Positions 1 through 8,104 of a stretch of DNA of 64,000 nt are shown piece by piece. A program made the position numbers and the translations under genes. Numbering within the stretch: the first letter of the stretch is position 1; each line of letters opens with the position of its first letter. Source of the stretch: Actinomycetota bacterium (lineage in GTDB: Bacteria > Actinomycetota > Thermoleophilia > BMS3ABIN01); the NCBI GenBank assembly GCA_023382335.1, contig JAMCPM010000011.1:333095-397094 (forward strand). Direction: 5' to 3'. The notes beneath the pieces were generated by a model. It was not told the DNA's origin and made no database searches. It saw only the letters and a program-made list of their open reading frames with translations.

Positions 1-288
1 GCAGAAACGGAAAAGGCCGCGCACAGCCGAGAGCTTGCGGCTGATGCTCGACTTCTCATACCTGAAATTCGAGAGGTGGGCGGCGTAGCGCCGGAGAAAG
101 CGGTAATCGATCGCTTGCGGGAACTCCCGGCCGTCCCTGGCGACATAGCGCAGGAAATGTCGGCAGTCACGCTTGTAGGCGACGACTGTTTTTTGCGAAC
201 AGCTGGACTGGATCAAGGATTCCAGGTAGCGCTCCAGGATGGCCAGGTCCTGCTCCCGCGCTTCTCCGGGTTTGTAAGCAGCTTCCAA
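1..288 (-). CDS. xerC: Tyrosine recombinase XerC/XerD-like, N-terminal part (runs off left edge)
   Basis: The minus strand reads 96 codons without a stop from 288 to the window edge. They encode the SAM-like core-binding domain of a tyrosine recombinase: a YLESLIQSS helix, then TVVAYKRDCRHFLRYV, then a second block ending SISRKLSAVRGLFRF. The catalytic R-H-R-Y domain would lie outside the window. The most upstream start is TTG at 288, because an in-frame TGA lies at 295-297; the ribosome site is poor. The position just downstream of dprA matches the common dprA-xerC order of Gram-positive chromosomes, so a dimer-resolution XerC role is likely. A phage-type integrase is the alternative, but the chromosomal context argues against it. 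Confidence 0.8.
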   Translation of the reverse strand, partial: MEAAYKPGEAREQDLAILERYLESLIQSSCSQKTVVAYKRDCRHFLRYVARDGREFPQAIDYRFLRRYAAHLSNFRYEKSSISRKLSAVRGLFRFC

Positions 289-374
289 ATAGATTCACTT
301 TGCTGGTTAACATAATTTCGACACGGGTAGGCCAGGTTCCTTGAAACAGATATTTACGATGTTAATTGTCAGGG

Positions 375-415
375 TTGCCTAAGCGTCCGCGGCAAGGCTT
401 GCCTCAGCGTCCGCG
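375..415. repeat. Two-copy 17-bp direct repeat, 24-bp period
   Basis: TTGCCTAAGCGTCCGCG (375-391) recurs with one mismatch at 399-415. The second copy overlaps the stop codon of dprA (404-406). It is probably a short tandem duplication; no function is suggested. Confidence 0.5.
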
Positions 416-1552
416 CCGATAGCCTCTGGCGGGGTCAAGGCATGCCAGCCCCTGCAGCTCGAGCGATATCAGGGCGGCCGCGGCGCGGGATCCATCGAGG
501 CCGGCACGGGCGGCGAGAACGTCCTGATGCATGGGCTGGCTGCCCAGCGCCTCAAGCAGGCTTCTCTCGTCCTCGGTCAAATCGGTGGCTTCGGGTGCTT
601 GATGCAGTTCAAGCAGCAACTGACGCTGCTGCTCCAGGCCCAGGCTCTCCAGGACGTCTTCGGCGCTTGCGGCAATGCCGGCGCCCCACTGGATGAGCCG
701 GTGCGGGCCGGCTGAAAGATCCGAGAAGATGCTGCCGGGCACGGCGAATACGTCGCGCCCTTCCTCGAGACAGAAATCGGCTGTGATCAGAGCGCCGCTC
801 TTTCCCCTGGCCTCAACCACGATGACTGCCTGCGACAGTCCCGCCATTATGCGATTGCGCGCCGGGAATCTCCAGGGCATGGCCCGGGCGCCGGGAGGAT
901 ACTCCGACACGATCAATCCACGCCCGATCAGTGTCGAGTAGAGCTTGCGGTTGACCGCCGGGTAGATGATGTCCGGACCGCATCCCAGGACGGCGAGGCT
1001 GCTGCCGTTTTGCGAGAGGGCGCCGCGATGCGCCGCTGCGTCGATGCCGATGGCCATGCCACTGATGACGCAGACGCCAGCAGACGCCAGCCCCGAGGCT
1101 ATGGTAAAGGCTGCGTCCATGCCGTAGGTCGAGGCCTTGCGGGCGCCGACTATGGCAACTCGCGGCTGCCTGACGAAATCGGCCAGCCGGTTTTCTTTAC
1201 CTTTCATGAAAAGTGCCGGTGGCGGATCGTGGATCCGGGCCAGGAATTCCGGATAGCAATTCTCTCCCAATGTGACAAGTGTGATGCCCTGCCGCTCCAG
1301 CTGCGCAAATTTCGCGGCGGCGTCAAACGAAGCGCGAAAGGCGGCAAGCCTTGGAATCGCCTTCGAGGGAAGGCCGAGCAGGGCCGCCAGCTCTTGTTCA
1401 CCGAGCCGCCAGAGCTCGACGGGCGTCATATTCCCCGTAGGAACGCGCAGCGGCCAGCCGTGCTCCGCCAGGAAGCACGAGAGAGCCAGAGCCTGGGCGC
1501 GTTCCTCATCAGTGACTGGTTTGCCGGAGGTGAGTCCTTCCCTAGGTTCCAT
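404..1552 (-). CDS. dprA: DNA processing protein DprA
   Basis: DprA/Smf binds incoming single-stranded DNA and loads RecA during natural transformation. The 382-residue product has the Rossmann-like core: VAIVGARKAS near residue 133, then SGMAIGIDAAAHRGAL (the family's SGxAxGID loop), a GCGPDIIYP strand, FPARNRIMAGLS, and ALITADFCLEEGRDVFAVPG. A helical domain precedes the core and a winged-helix-like tail follows. The start overlaps the end of the upstream yifB by 11 bp, so the two are probably co-translated. DprA next to YifB/ComM is a standard pairing; no other competence genes lie in the window. Confidence 0.95.
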   Translation of the reverse strand: MEPREGLTSGKPVTDEERAQALALSCFLAEHGWPLRVPTGNMTPVELWRLGEQELAALLGLPSKAIPRLAAFRASFDAAAKFAQLERQGITLVTLGENCYPEFLARIHDPPPALFMKGKENRLADFVRQPRVAIVGARKASTYGMDAAFTIASGLASAGVCVISGMAIGIDAAAHRGALSQNGSSLAVLGCGPDIIYPAVNRKLYSTLIGRGLIVSEYPPGARAMPWRFPARNRIMAGLSQAVIVVEARGKSGALITADFCLEEGRDVFAVPGSIFSDLSAGPHRLIQWGAGIAASAEDVLESLGLEQQRQLLLELHQAPEATDLTEDERSLLEALGSQPMHQDVLAARAGLDGSRAAAALISLELQGLACLDPARGYRRGR

Positions 1553-3092
1553 CCCACCCCTTCCGGTCGATGCTGCGGTAACTGACGGCCTCGGCGAGAT
1601 GCGCGGCGTCGATGACTTCGGCGGCGTCGAGGTCGGCGATGGTGCGGGCGACTTTGAGGATGCGATGGTGGGCGCGGGCGCTCAGTCCCAGGCGGTCGAT
1701 GGCGTTCTCGAGCAGCCGGGCGGCGGCGGGCTCGAGCCGGCAGAGGTCTTCAGCCCGGGAAGCGTCCATGCCGGCGTTGCAGAATATCCCCGAATCGCCG
1801 AGGCGGGCCGACTGGCGCCGGCGGGCCTCCCCCACCCGCGCCGCCACGGCAGCCGAGGGCTCGCGCGGACCGCTTCTCAGCATCTCCTGCTTATCGAGGC
1901 CGGGAACCTCTACGGCCACATCGATGCGGTCCAGCAGCGGTCCGCTGACACGCCCGCGATAGGCAGCCACCCGGTGAGGCGCGCAGCTGCACGAGCGCCG
2001 CGAGTCGCCCAGATGTCCGCAGGGACAGGGATTCATCGAGGCTACCAGCATGAAGCTGGCCGGATAGACCACACGTGCCAGGGCGCGGGCGATGGCGACG
2101 CTGCCGTCTTCCATCGGCTGACGCAGGGTCTCCAGAGCCACGCGCGAGAACTCGGGCAGCTCGTCGAGGAAAAGGACGCCCAGATGTGAGAGGCTGATCT
2201 CTCCCGGACGGGGTGAGCCGCCGCCGCCGGCCAGCCCGACATGCGAGATGGTATGATGCGGCGAGCGGAAGGGCCTGCGCGTTATAAGCGGCATGCCTTC
2301 GCTCAGCAGGCCGGCGACACTATATATGCGGGTGATCTCGATGGCCTCGCGGATGCCCAGCGGTGGCAGTATCGAGGGCAGGCGCCGCGCCAGCATCGTC
2401 TTGCCCGATCCCGGCGGACCGATCATGAGCAGGTTGTGGCCGCCGGCGGCGCAGACCTCGAGGGCCCGCCGGGCGTGTTCCTGTCCCTTGACGTCGGCCA
2501 GATCCAGCCGTCCGCCGTCGCCGGCCGCGAGCATGGCGGCGGCATCGACGCTGGCCGGCTCGATGACCGTCTTCCCTTCAAGGAATCCAACAGCCTGCTT
2601 CAGGGTCTCGACGGCAATGACCTCGACACCTTCGACCAGCGCCGCCTCGCCGGCGTTTTCCGCCGGCAGCAGGATGCCGCGGAACCCCAGCCGGCGCGCG
2701 CCCTCAGCCATGGACAGGGCGCCGTTGATGCGGCGGACGCTGCCGTCAAGCGAGAGTTCGCCGGCGGCGCTGTAGGCAAGGATGCGGCCGGCCGCATCCT
2801 TGCTTTGCATCTGACCGGAAGCTGCCAGCAGCGACAGGGCGATGGGAAGATCGAAGGCCGGCCCTTCCTTGCGAACATCTGCCGGAGCAAGATTGACGGT
2901 GATGCGCCTTAAGGGGAAATCGTAACCGGAGTTAGTCATGCCGGCGCGGACCCGTTCCCTGGATTCGCGCACGGCGGCGTCGGGAAGGCCGACGATGCTG
3001 AAAGCGGGCAGGCCCCAGCCGAGATCGGTCTCGACCTCCACGGGGCAGGCCTCCATACCCAGAACCGCGTGACTGTGCAACCTGGCAAGCAT
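1542..3092 (-). CDS. comM: YifB/ComM family Mg-chelatase-like AAA+ ATPase
   Basis: This is a YifB/ComM-type AAA+ helicase; ComM promotes branch migration in natural transformation. The domain order is complete: an N-terminal Lon-S5-fold domain (GLPAFSIVGLPDAAVRESRERV), a central AAA+ module with Walker A GPPGSGKT and Walker B LFLDELPEF, a four-cysteine element in NPCPCGHLGDSRRSCSC, and a C-terminal lid with RAHHRILKVARTIADL. I chose the ATG at 3092 (516 residues, opening MLARLHSHAVLG as in homologues) because AAGGAG lies 8 nt upstream. Two nearer in-frame starts, GTG at 3101 and ATG at 3098, sit too close to that site. Confidence 0.95.
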   Translation of the reverse strand: MLARLHSHAVLGMEACPVEVETDLGWGLPAFSIVGLPDAAVRESRERVRAGMTNSGYDFPLRRITVNLAPADVRKEGPAFDLPIALSLLAASGQMQSKDAAGRILAYSAAGELSLDGSVRRINGALSMAEGARRLGFRGILLPAENAGEAALVEGVEVIAVETLKQAVGFLEGKTVIEPASVDAAAMLAAGDGGRLDLADVKGQEHARRALEVCAAGGHNLLMIGPPGSGKTMLARRLPSILPPLGIREAIEITRIYSVAGLLSEGMPLITRRPFRSPHHTISHVGLAGGGGSPRPGEISLSHLGVLFLDELPEFSRVALETLRQPMEDGSVAIARALARVVYPASFMLVASMNPCPCGHLGDSRRSCSCAPHRVAAYRGRVSGPLLDRIDVAVEVPGLDKQEMLRSGPREPSAAVAARVGEARRRQSARLGDSGIFCNAGMDASRAEDLCRLEPAAARLLENAIDRLGLSARAHHRILKVARTIADLDAAEVIDAAHLAEAVSYRSIDRKGWDGT

Positions 3093-3215
3093 CCGCATCA
3101 CTCCTTCGGAGGAGGATGCTTCCGCACGGGAGGTCAGTGTGGGGGCGTCAGAATATCAAAAGCGTGAGGCTTTGGCAAAAGGAGGATGATCGTGAAGTGC
3201 TGGGCTGTGGCGGCG

Positions 3216-3350
3216 TCAGGCGGCCGGCTGTGGCGGAACGGTGACGCTGCACTGCCAGTCGGGACAGCCGCAAGTGATGGCGCGGATGTTCTCGATCTTC
3301 TTGATCCGAGGTTTCTCGTAGATCTTTTTAGCCTTGGTCTGCGTGCTCAA
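3216..3350 (-). CDS. Small Cys-containing peptide, 44 residues, possible RiPP-like or metal-binding
   Basis: A short frame opens with TTG at 3350, preceded by a strong purine site (AAGGGGG, about 5 nt away). The product begins LSTQTKAKKIYEKPRIKKIE and continues NIRAITCGCPDWQCSVTVPP before QPAA. It has a basic N-terminal half with a YxKPxI element, resembling leaders recognised by RRE domains in some modified peptides, and a C-terminal half with a CGC...C cluster. An extended -10 (3393-3398) and a CsoR-like inverted repeat (3419-3435) lie upstream. No modifying enzyme, transporter or copper gene is in the window. It could be a RiPP precursor, a small metal-binding peptide, or chance. Function unknown. 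Confidence 0.5.
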   Translation of the reverse strand: MSTQTKAKKIYEKPRIKKIENIRAITCGCPDWQCSVTVPPQPAA

Positions 3351-3392
3351 TTTGCCCCCTTCTCTTCTTTCCGCTCGTTTGGTCAATTGCGG

Positions 3393-3435
3393 AGTCTAGC
3401 ACATCGATCATGCACGAGATACCCACCGGGGGTAT
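3393..3435 (-). promoter_or_regulatory. Putative promoter with CsoR-like operator upstream of the Cys peptide
   Basis: ATACCCACCGGGGGTAT (3419-3435) is an inverted repeat with TACCC/GGGTA arms, the form I recall for copper-sensing CsoR/RicR operators. On the minus strand an extended -10, TGC-TAGACT, lies at 3393-3401. The operator falls over the expected -35 position, where a repressor would block transcription. The same hairpin followed by TTTTT also looks like a weak plus-strand terminator, but no plus-strand gene precedes it. Confidence 0.4.
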
Positions 3436-3464
3436 TTTTCACTAACCCGCGGGAAACATAAAGA

Positions 3465-3956
3465 TCAGCGGAAGGCATCCTGTATATGCTCGATTCCCGG
3501 TATGTTTTTGACATCAGCAGGCCCGATTCCTGCGGAAAGGCCGAAATTCTTGCCCCCGGGCCGGGGGTCCCGGCCTTCCATCTTCACCGAGATCACATCG
3601 AACCGAAAGGAGCATTCCCGCAAGCTGCGGTCCCGCTGATGCGCAGCCAGCCACATCTGGGCCATGCGCCGGATCTGATCCTGCTTGCGGGCGACGACCG
3701 CTTCAAATGGCTGGCCGTGACTGCGTCCGAGGCGGGTCTTTACCTCGATGAAAGCGATAAGGCTGCCGCGGCGGGCGATGATGTCGATCTCGCCGTAGCG
3801 GCTGCGGTAATTGGTCTCGAGGATCGAATAGCCCTGTTGTTCGAGGTGCCGGCAGGCGAGCGCCTCACCGGCATCTCCATGGGCCTTGCGCTCGTCGGCG
3901 CCATGGAGATGCCGGTCGTTGTTTCCATCGGCCTGGCGGTCGCCGTTTTGCTTCAA
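3465..3956 (-). CDS. yraN: YraN/UPF0102 family endonuclease-fold protein
   Basis: This 163-residue protein carries the UPF0102 restriction-endonuclease-like core: GDAGEALACRHLEQQGY, NYRSRYGEIDIIARRG, then LIAFIEVKTR. The E-I-D and E-V-K residues match the PD-(D/E)xK catalytic arrangement. The first 27 residues are a hydrophilic extension. It overlaps the stop of rnhB by 4 bp (ATGA), indicating translational coupling, the usual rnhB-yraN neighbourhood. The biological role of the family is not established; a link to DNA or RNA-hybrid metabolism is inferred from the neighbour. Confidence 0.9.
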   Translation of the reverse strand: MKQNGDRQADGNNDRHLHGADERKAHGDAGEALACRHLEQQGYSILETNYRSRYGEIDIIARRGSLIAFIEVKTRLGRSHGQPFEAVVARKQDQIRRMAQMWLAAHQRDRSLRECSFRFDVISVKMEGRDPRPGGKNFGLSAGIGPADVKNIPGIEHIQDAFR

Positions 3957-4609
3957 CTCCCCGGAAGGTTGACGTTGAAGGAGAGCCGGTGTATCGGCGT
4001 GAAACCATGCTGGACGATGGCCTGACGGTGGGCAAGCGAGCCGTAGCCGGCGTTGCCGCTAAAGCCGTACTGGGGATAGCGCTCGTGCATGGCGCACATG
4101 AGGCGGTCCCGGAAGACCTTGGCTACAATCGAGGCAGCGGCGATGCTGGCGCTCTTGGAGTCGCCCTTGATGATCGCCAGATGCGGCAGTGGACATTCCT
4201 CGAGCTGCTGGCGCCCGTCGACCAGGGCGGTGGCAGGACAGGGCGAGAGAGACTGCAGGCTGCGCGCCAGGGCGCGGAGGTTGGTCACGTGCAAGCCGTT
4301 CTCGTCGATGGTGCGGTTGGTGAAACTGACCAGAGAGAACCTGGCCGCGTGCCGGATTATCAGCGGGAAGAGTCTCTCCCGGGCGGCGGCGGTCAGCTTC
4401 TTGGAATCTCCCAGGCCTTTCAGCAGGGGGGCAAGAGAGGCGATATCCGTGGAAACGTAATCGAAGACGACCGCGGCGGCGACGATAGGCCCGGCCAGGC
4501 AGCCCCTCCCCACTTCGTCCGCTCCGGCCAGCTCGGCGCGCCCGCCGATCTCCAGGTCGAATTCGAACATCCTCCTGGCGCTGGCTGTGGCGGCGGTGGC
4601 GGCGGCCAT
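3953..4609 (-). CDS. rnhB: Ribonuclease HII
   Basis: RNase HII cleaves the RNA strand of RNA-DNA hybrids and misincorporated ribonucleotides. The signature GADEVGRGCLAGPIVAAAV gives the first catalytic Asp and Glu. ALVDGRQQL carries the next Asp, and KGDSKSASIAAASIVAKVFRD is the conserved C-terminal block. At 218 residues the length is normal. The annotated ATG at 4609 yields an Ala/Thr-rich lead; an internal ATG at 4570 (MFEFDLEIGG) is an equally good start. Confidence 0.95.
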   Translation of the reverse strand: MAAATAATASARRMFEFDLEIGGRAELAGADEVGRGCLAGPIVAAAVVFDYVSTDIASLAPLLKGLGDSKKLTAAARERLFPLIIRHAARFSLVSFTNRTIDENGLHVTNLRALARSLQSLSPCPATALVDGRQQLEECPLPHLAIIKGDSKSASIAAASIVAKVFRDRLMCAMHERYPQYGFSGNAGYGSLAHRQAIVQHGFTPIHRLSFNVNLPGS

Positions 4610-4622
4610 GCCCGCGGCTATT

Positions 4623-5153
4623 CTAGTTCAGCCTGCCGAGGCGGCTCGGCGGCCAGTAGGTATAAAATGCCTTGCCGAGGACGCTGTCCACCGATAGCCA
4701 TGGCGGGCTCCAGAATCGCGCGTCCTGGCTGTTGGTGCGGTTGTCCCCCATGACAAAGACGTTGCCGGGCGGGATCTGGGTCGCCGGGAAGCTGCTGAAA
4801 TCGGGCGCGTCGGGGTTAATATAATCTTCGACTTGTGGTACGCCGTTGAGGATCACCTGGCCGCGCCGGACTTCGATAGTGTCGCCGGCGATGGCAATCA
4901 CGCGCTTGACGAAATCAGTGTCGGGATCCTGGGGAGATTTAAAGACGATGACGTCGCCGCGCTGGATCTCTCCGAACCGGTAGGCGAGGCGATTGACGAG
5001 GATCCGGTCGCCGGGATCGATGGTCTTTTCCATCGACTCGGAAGGGATCTGGAACGGTTTGACCAGGTACGCCTGCAGGAACCAGGCGACAAGGATCGCC
5101 CCGATGAGGATGCCGACGGTCTCGAGGATGCTACGTGCGGCGCTGCGGGGCAT
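4623..5153 (-). CDS. lepB: Signal peptidase I
   Basis: Membrane-anchored type I signal peptidase that removes signal peptides from Sec/Tat exported proteins. One N-terminal membrane helix (residues 10-31) is followed by PSESM with nucleophile Ser40, then VKRVIAIAGD with the general-base Lys83, and box E as VFVMGDNRTNSQDARFW. At 176 residues it is a compact Gram-positive-type enzyme with a single anchor. It lies 13 bp downstream of rnhB's coding partner and shortly after rplS, the common rplS-lepB-rnhB order. Confidence 0.96.
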   Translation of the reverse strand: MPRSAARSILETVGILIGAILVAWFLQAYLVKPFQIPSESMEKTIDPGDRILVNRLAYRFGEIQRGDVIVFKSPQDPDTDFVKRVIAIAGDTIEVRRGQVILNGVPQVEDYINPDAPDFSSFPATQIPPGNVFVMGDNRTNSQDARFWSPPWLSVDSVLGKAFYTYWPPSRLGRLN

Positions 5154-5168
5154 GAGAAACCCGGGAGC

Positions 5169-5516
5169 CTAGCGCTGCTTTTCCCGGACCTTGGCTTTCT
5201 TGCCTACCTTGCCGCGCAGGTAATACAGCTTGGCCCGGCAGACATCACCGATGCTGACGACCTCGATCTTGTTGATCTTCGGGGAATGCATGGGAAAGGT
5301 GCGCTCGACGCCGACGCCGAAGGAATGCTTGCGCACGGTGAAGGTCTCACGCGCGCCCTCGCCCTGGCGCTTGATGACGATGCCCTGGAATACCTGGATG
5401 CGGCTGCGGGTTCCCTCGATCACCTGGAAGTGGACCTTGACGGTGTCCCCGGCCTTGAACTGGGGTATTCCCTTGCGGAGCTGCTGCTCCTCGAGCCTGG
5501 CTATGATCTGATTCAT
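5169..5516 (-). CDS. rplS: Large ribosomal subunit protein bL19
   Basis: The 115-residue product matches L19 end to end: a basic N-terminal helix, [47 protein letters not shown], and a C-terminal [20 protein letters not shown]19 sits at the subunit interface bridge. The start is supported by a GGAG site 5 nt upstream of the ATG. It normally follows trmD directly; here the remains of a TauE/SafE gene separate the two. Confidence 0.97.
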   Translation of the reverse strand: MNQIIARLEEQQLRKGIPQFKAGDTVKVHFQVIEGTRSRIQVFQGIVIKRQGEGARETFTVRKHSFGVGVERTFPMHSPKINKIEVVSIGDVCRAKLYYLRGKVGKKAKVREKQR

Positions 5517-5643
5517 GGTTACTCCCTGCTGGAAACGGCCGCCCTGCGCGGCCTCGCATCGCCAAAACCGGCGGTTTTTTTTATCAATAGTGCCAGGTTC
5601 GAAATTCTAGAGGTTTTTGGCGGCGAATGCAATATTACGCCTT

Positions 5644-6242
5644 TTACAGCGCCATCAGCTGGGAAGCAAAGAAATAGACCGCGAATGTGGACAGCACCAG
5701 TCCGTACAGGCAGCAGGATGGTTTTGGAGCGGCTCCTGATGTCAAGCCTGGCCCCCAGATACGCCATGGGGATGATCCCGATCCCCAGTGAGATCATGAT
5801 GGGAAAATTCACGTGGCCGAGAGCGATATGAATGGCTGATCCGGAATCGCCATCACCGCGACCACCGCCAGCGAGGTGGCTATGGCCTCCTTCACCGGCA
5901 GGCCGTAGATGACGACGAAGGCCGGCACGAAAAAGATGCCGCCGCCGTTGGCGAGTACACCGGAGAGCATTGCGTCAGCAACGAGCCCAGGATCATTCCG
6001 GGAACGCCGGTGGCGAGCGTGAGTGACGCCAGTCGCAAATCCACGAGGTGATGTTTGCGGAAGGCAAAGAGCGCCATCGTGGCCGTCAGCAGCGTCAGCG
6101 GCAACGGCGTCGCCAAAGCTTCCAGCGGCGGAAATCCCAGGAAGGTCCTGATCAAAGGGGTGTCGATGCTGCTGCCGCCGATGCCAAAAATGGTGGATAC
6201 GAAGCCGGTGACGCACCCTATGAGGATGGCAAGCAGGCTCAT
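5644..6242 (-). pseudogene. Decayed TauE/SafE family sulfite/anion permease
   Basis: The reading begins with an ATG whose ATGA overlaps the trmD stop, giving [20 protein letters not shown] and GIGGSSIDTPLIRTFLG, typical of TauE/SafE, to about 5970. Homology then moves to a second frame (LSGVLANGGGIFFVPAFV, GLPVKEAIATSLAVVAVMAIP) until about 5850, to a third (IHIALGHVNFPIMISLG, IPMAYLGARLDIRSRSKTIL) until about 5705, and finally to LYGLVLSTFAVYFFASQLMAL with TAA at 5644. Three frameshifts, plus about 200 codons left of a usual 250 or so, mean it is not functional. The permease was evidently an operon member coupled to trmD. Assembly indels are less likely because the flanking genes are intact. 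Confidence 0.85.
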
Positions 6243-6901
6243 CTCAGATTATCTTTGCGCCACTTCTCTATTTCCGCGTGGTTCCCTGAGAGCAGGACCT
6301 CGGGGACCTTCCAGCCGCGGAAGTCCGCCGGCTTGGTGTAATGAGGATGCTCCAGCCGGCCATCGAGCTCCTCGGAGAAAGATTCAAAAACGGCGCTCTC
6401 CTCGCTTCCCAGCGCTCCCGGCAGGCGCCGGGCCAGGGCATCGGTCAGCACCATCGCCGGCAGTTCGCCGCCGCTGACGACGTAGTCGCCGATGGAGATC
6501 TCGCCGGTTACCATGTGTTCGGAGATGCGCTCGTCGAACCCCTCGTAACGTCCGCAGAGCAGGGTCAGCTCCGGCAGCTCCACCAGCTCCTGCAAAAGCT
6601 TTTCGTCCAGCCGCCGCCCGCGCGGCGAGAGCATGTAGACCGGCCGGGCATCCTTCACTGCCGAACAGTCGCCGCCATAGGCGCCCTCGAGGGCGGCACA
6701 GACGGCATCGACCCTGAGGACCATGCCGGCGCCGCCGCCAGCCGGAGTGTCGTCGACCTGATTGTGCTTCAGTGGGGTGTAATCGCGGTAATTGAACAGC
6801 CGTGCATCGAGGCTGCCCGCCTGCACGGCGTTGGTGATGTGCCGCTGGCCGAAGAACCAGCCGAACCATTCCGGGAACAGGGTGAAGATATCGACTCGCA
6901 T
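6239..6901 (-). CDS. trmD: tRNA (guanine-N1)-methyltransferase TrmD
   Basis: TrmD makes m1G37 in tRNAs with G36, using S-adenosylmethionine bound in a trefoil knot. The 220-residue product has [13 protein letters not shown] at the start, [20 protein letters not shown] with the catalytic Asp region, [13 protein letters not shown], and [19 protein letters not shown] forming the knot. The C-terminal domain ends [21 protein letters not shown] followed by the usual NH-x-I-x-x-W segment. It lies 3 bp after rimM. Confidence 0.97.
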   Translation of the reverse strand: MRVDIFTLFPEWFGWFFGQRHITNAVQAGSLDARLFNYRDYTPLKHNQVDDTPAGGGAGMVLRVDAVCAALEGAYGGDCSAVKDARPVYMLSPRGRRLDEKLLQELVELPELTLLCGRYEGFDERISEHMVTGEISIGDYVVSGGELPAMVLTDALARRLPGALGSEESAVFESFSEELDGRLEHPHYTKPADFRGWKVPEVLLSGNHAEIEKWRKDNLR

Positions 6902-6904
6902 CCG

Positions 6905-7426
6905 CTACTCCGCGAAGCCCTCGGTGATGTCGATGCGCCGGCTCTCTGTGTCCACTGAAAGGATGACCTGGCTGATGAAGGGGATCAGGATTATCTTGCC
7001 GGGCTCAGCCGGCTCGATCTCCAGATAAGGGTTGGCTTTTTGCGATTCGGCCAGGCGCGTGACCGTTCCCACCAGCCTCTCCCCCTCGTAGACCTCGCAG
7101 CCCTCGATCTGGTAAGGATAATACGAGCCCGGTTCCAGCTCGCCGATCTCGGCAACCGGGATGAACAGCGAGGCGCCGAACAGAGGCTCGGCCTCCGCGC
7201 GCGATCCAATGCCAGCCAGCTTCACAAGCGGACCCCGATCCGACTTGCGGCTGGTTTCGATTTCGACTTCCATGCGCTCTTCCTCGCGTTTGCGCACGAG
7301 ATAGAGCCGCCGCCCGGCGGCAAATCGCTCTTCACGTTCCGTGAATGGCTTGATCAACATCTCACCGGCGTTGCCGTGGATGCGTTTCACCATCCCGACC
7401 AGTATCCATTCGGGAACGTCTTTCAT
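6905..7426 (-). CDS. rimM: 16S rRNA processing protein RimM
   Basis: RimM assists maturation of the 30S head and binds uS19. The N-terminal beta-barrel reads WILVGMVKRIHGNAGEMLIKP and the C-terminal PRC-barrel includes YYPYQIEGCEVYEGERLVGT and PFISQVILSVDTESRRI. I chose the ATG at 7426 (173 residues, opening MKDVPEWILVG), which matches where homologues begin. A TTG at 7447 would add seven residues and cannot be excluded. It lies in the rpsP-khpA-rimM-trmD order. Confidence 0.95.
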   Translation of the reverse strand: MKDVPEWILVGMVKRIHGNAGEMLIKPFTEREERFAAGRRLYLVRKREEERMEVEIETSRKSDRGPLVKLAGIGSRAEAEPLFGASLFIPVAEIGELEPGSYYPYQIEGCEVYEGERLVGTVTRLAESQKANPYLEIEPAEPGKIILIPFISQVILSVDTESRRIDITEGFAE

Positions 7427-7545
7427 GGCCGCCAGGCCCTCAAGCAAGCTCTTCTGCGGCTTCGGTAGGGAACCCGGAATATATTTGATGCCTCACCCGT
7501 GACGGGAGCCTCCCCTTCGATCCCGTTATTAATACACGTGAGAGA

Positions 7546-7776
7546 TCAGTCAACTATTTCGACGATGGCTCGCTTGCCGTTTTTGACGGCGCTGGCTTTG
7601 ACAATGGTCCTCAGCGCGCGTGCGATACGGCCCTGCTTGCCTATGACCTTGCCGATGTCATCTTTGGCGACGGTGAGCTCAAGCACCACAGTGGTGTCCG
7701 TCTCTGTCTCCTGGACTTTGACCTCATCCGGTTTGTCCACCAGGGACTTGGCGAGGTATTCGAGTAACTCTCTCAC
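7546..7776 (-). CDS. khpA: KhpA (YlqC) KH-domain RNA-binding protein
   Basis: A 76-residue single KH domain with the RNA-binding GxxG loop as GKQG in DIGKVIGKQGRIARALRTIV. Homologues (KhpA/YlqC) pair with KhpB/Jag and affect cell size and division in Gram-positives. Its position between rpsP and rimM is characteristic. The full-length start at 7776 is preceded by GAGGAAG. Confidence 0.94.
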   Translation of the reverse strand: MRELLEYLAKSLVDKPDEVKVQETETDTTVVLELTVAKDDIGKVIGKQGRIARALRTIVKASAVKNGKRAIVEIVD

Positions 7777-7810
7777 TTCTTCCTCCGTTTTTCGCTTTAG
7801 AGTTGTACCT

Positions 7811-8053
7811 TCAGGAGATCCCCTTGACCGCTAGCAGCTTGGCAACTGTATCTGATGGTTGCGCACCTTTGGCCAACCAGTCGCGGGCCTTGGCCTCATC
7901 AACTTCTATGAGCGAGGGGTCCTCCTGCGGCGCATAGCGTCCTATGCTCTCTATCACTTTGCCGTCCCGTGGGGCGCGGGAATCGGCTACCACTATTCGA
8001 TATATCGGTTTCTTCTTTCGGCCAACCCGGCTGAGTCTTATCTTTACTGCCAT
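7811..8053 (-). CDS. rpsP: Small ribosomal subunit protein bS16
   Basis: An 80-residue S16: [60 protein letters not shown] and a short tail. It is a primary 30S assembly protein. A strong AAGGAGG lies 7 nt upstream of the ATG. It heads the rpsP-khpA-rimM-trmD cluster downstream of ffh. Confidence 0.97.
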   Translation of the reverse strand: MAVKIRLSRVGRKKKPIYRIVVADSRAPRDGKVIESIGRYAPQEDPSLIEVDEAKARDWLAKGAQPSDTVAKLLAVKGIS

Positions 8054-8083
8054 TCAATCACCTCCTTGTCAAAAAAGTCTCTG

Positions 8084-8104
8084 GTTCCTTGTTCCTAGTT
8101 CCTA
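8084..8104 (-). repeat. Three tandem 7-mers overlapping the ffh stop
   Basis: On the minus strand TAGGAAC-TAGGAAC-AAGGAAC follows directly from the ffh TAG stop, which is part of the first unit. This is a simple tandem 7-mer with no evident role. Confidence 0.6.

Noticed and set aside
1272..2189. Long plus-strand open frames opposite yifB, ftsY, smc, rodA and valS (up to 530 codons)
   Set aside because: They lie antisense to genes with complete, recognisable products, have Arg/Ala-rich shadow composition typical of high-GC DNA and carry no recognisable motif.
5560..5590. Terminator with T8 upstream of rplS
   Set aside because: The T-run is on the plus strand, where no gene precedes it, and the stem is only 4 bp.
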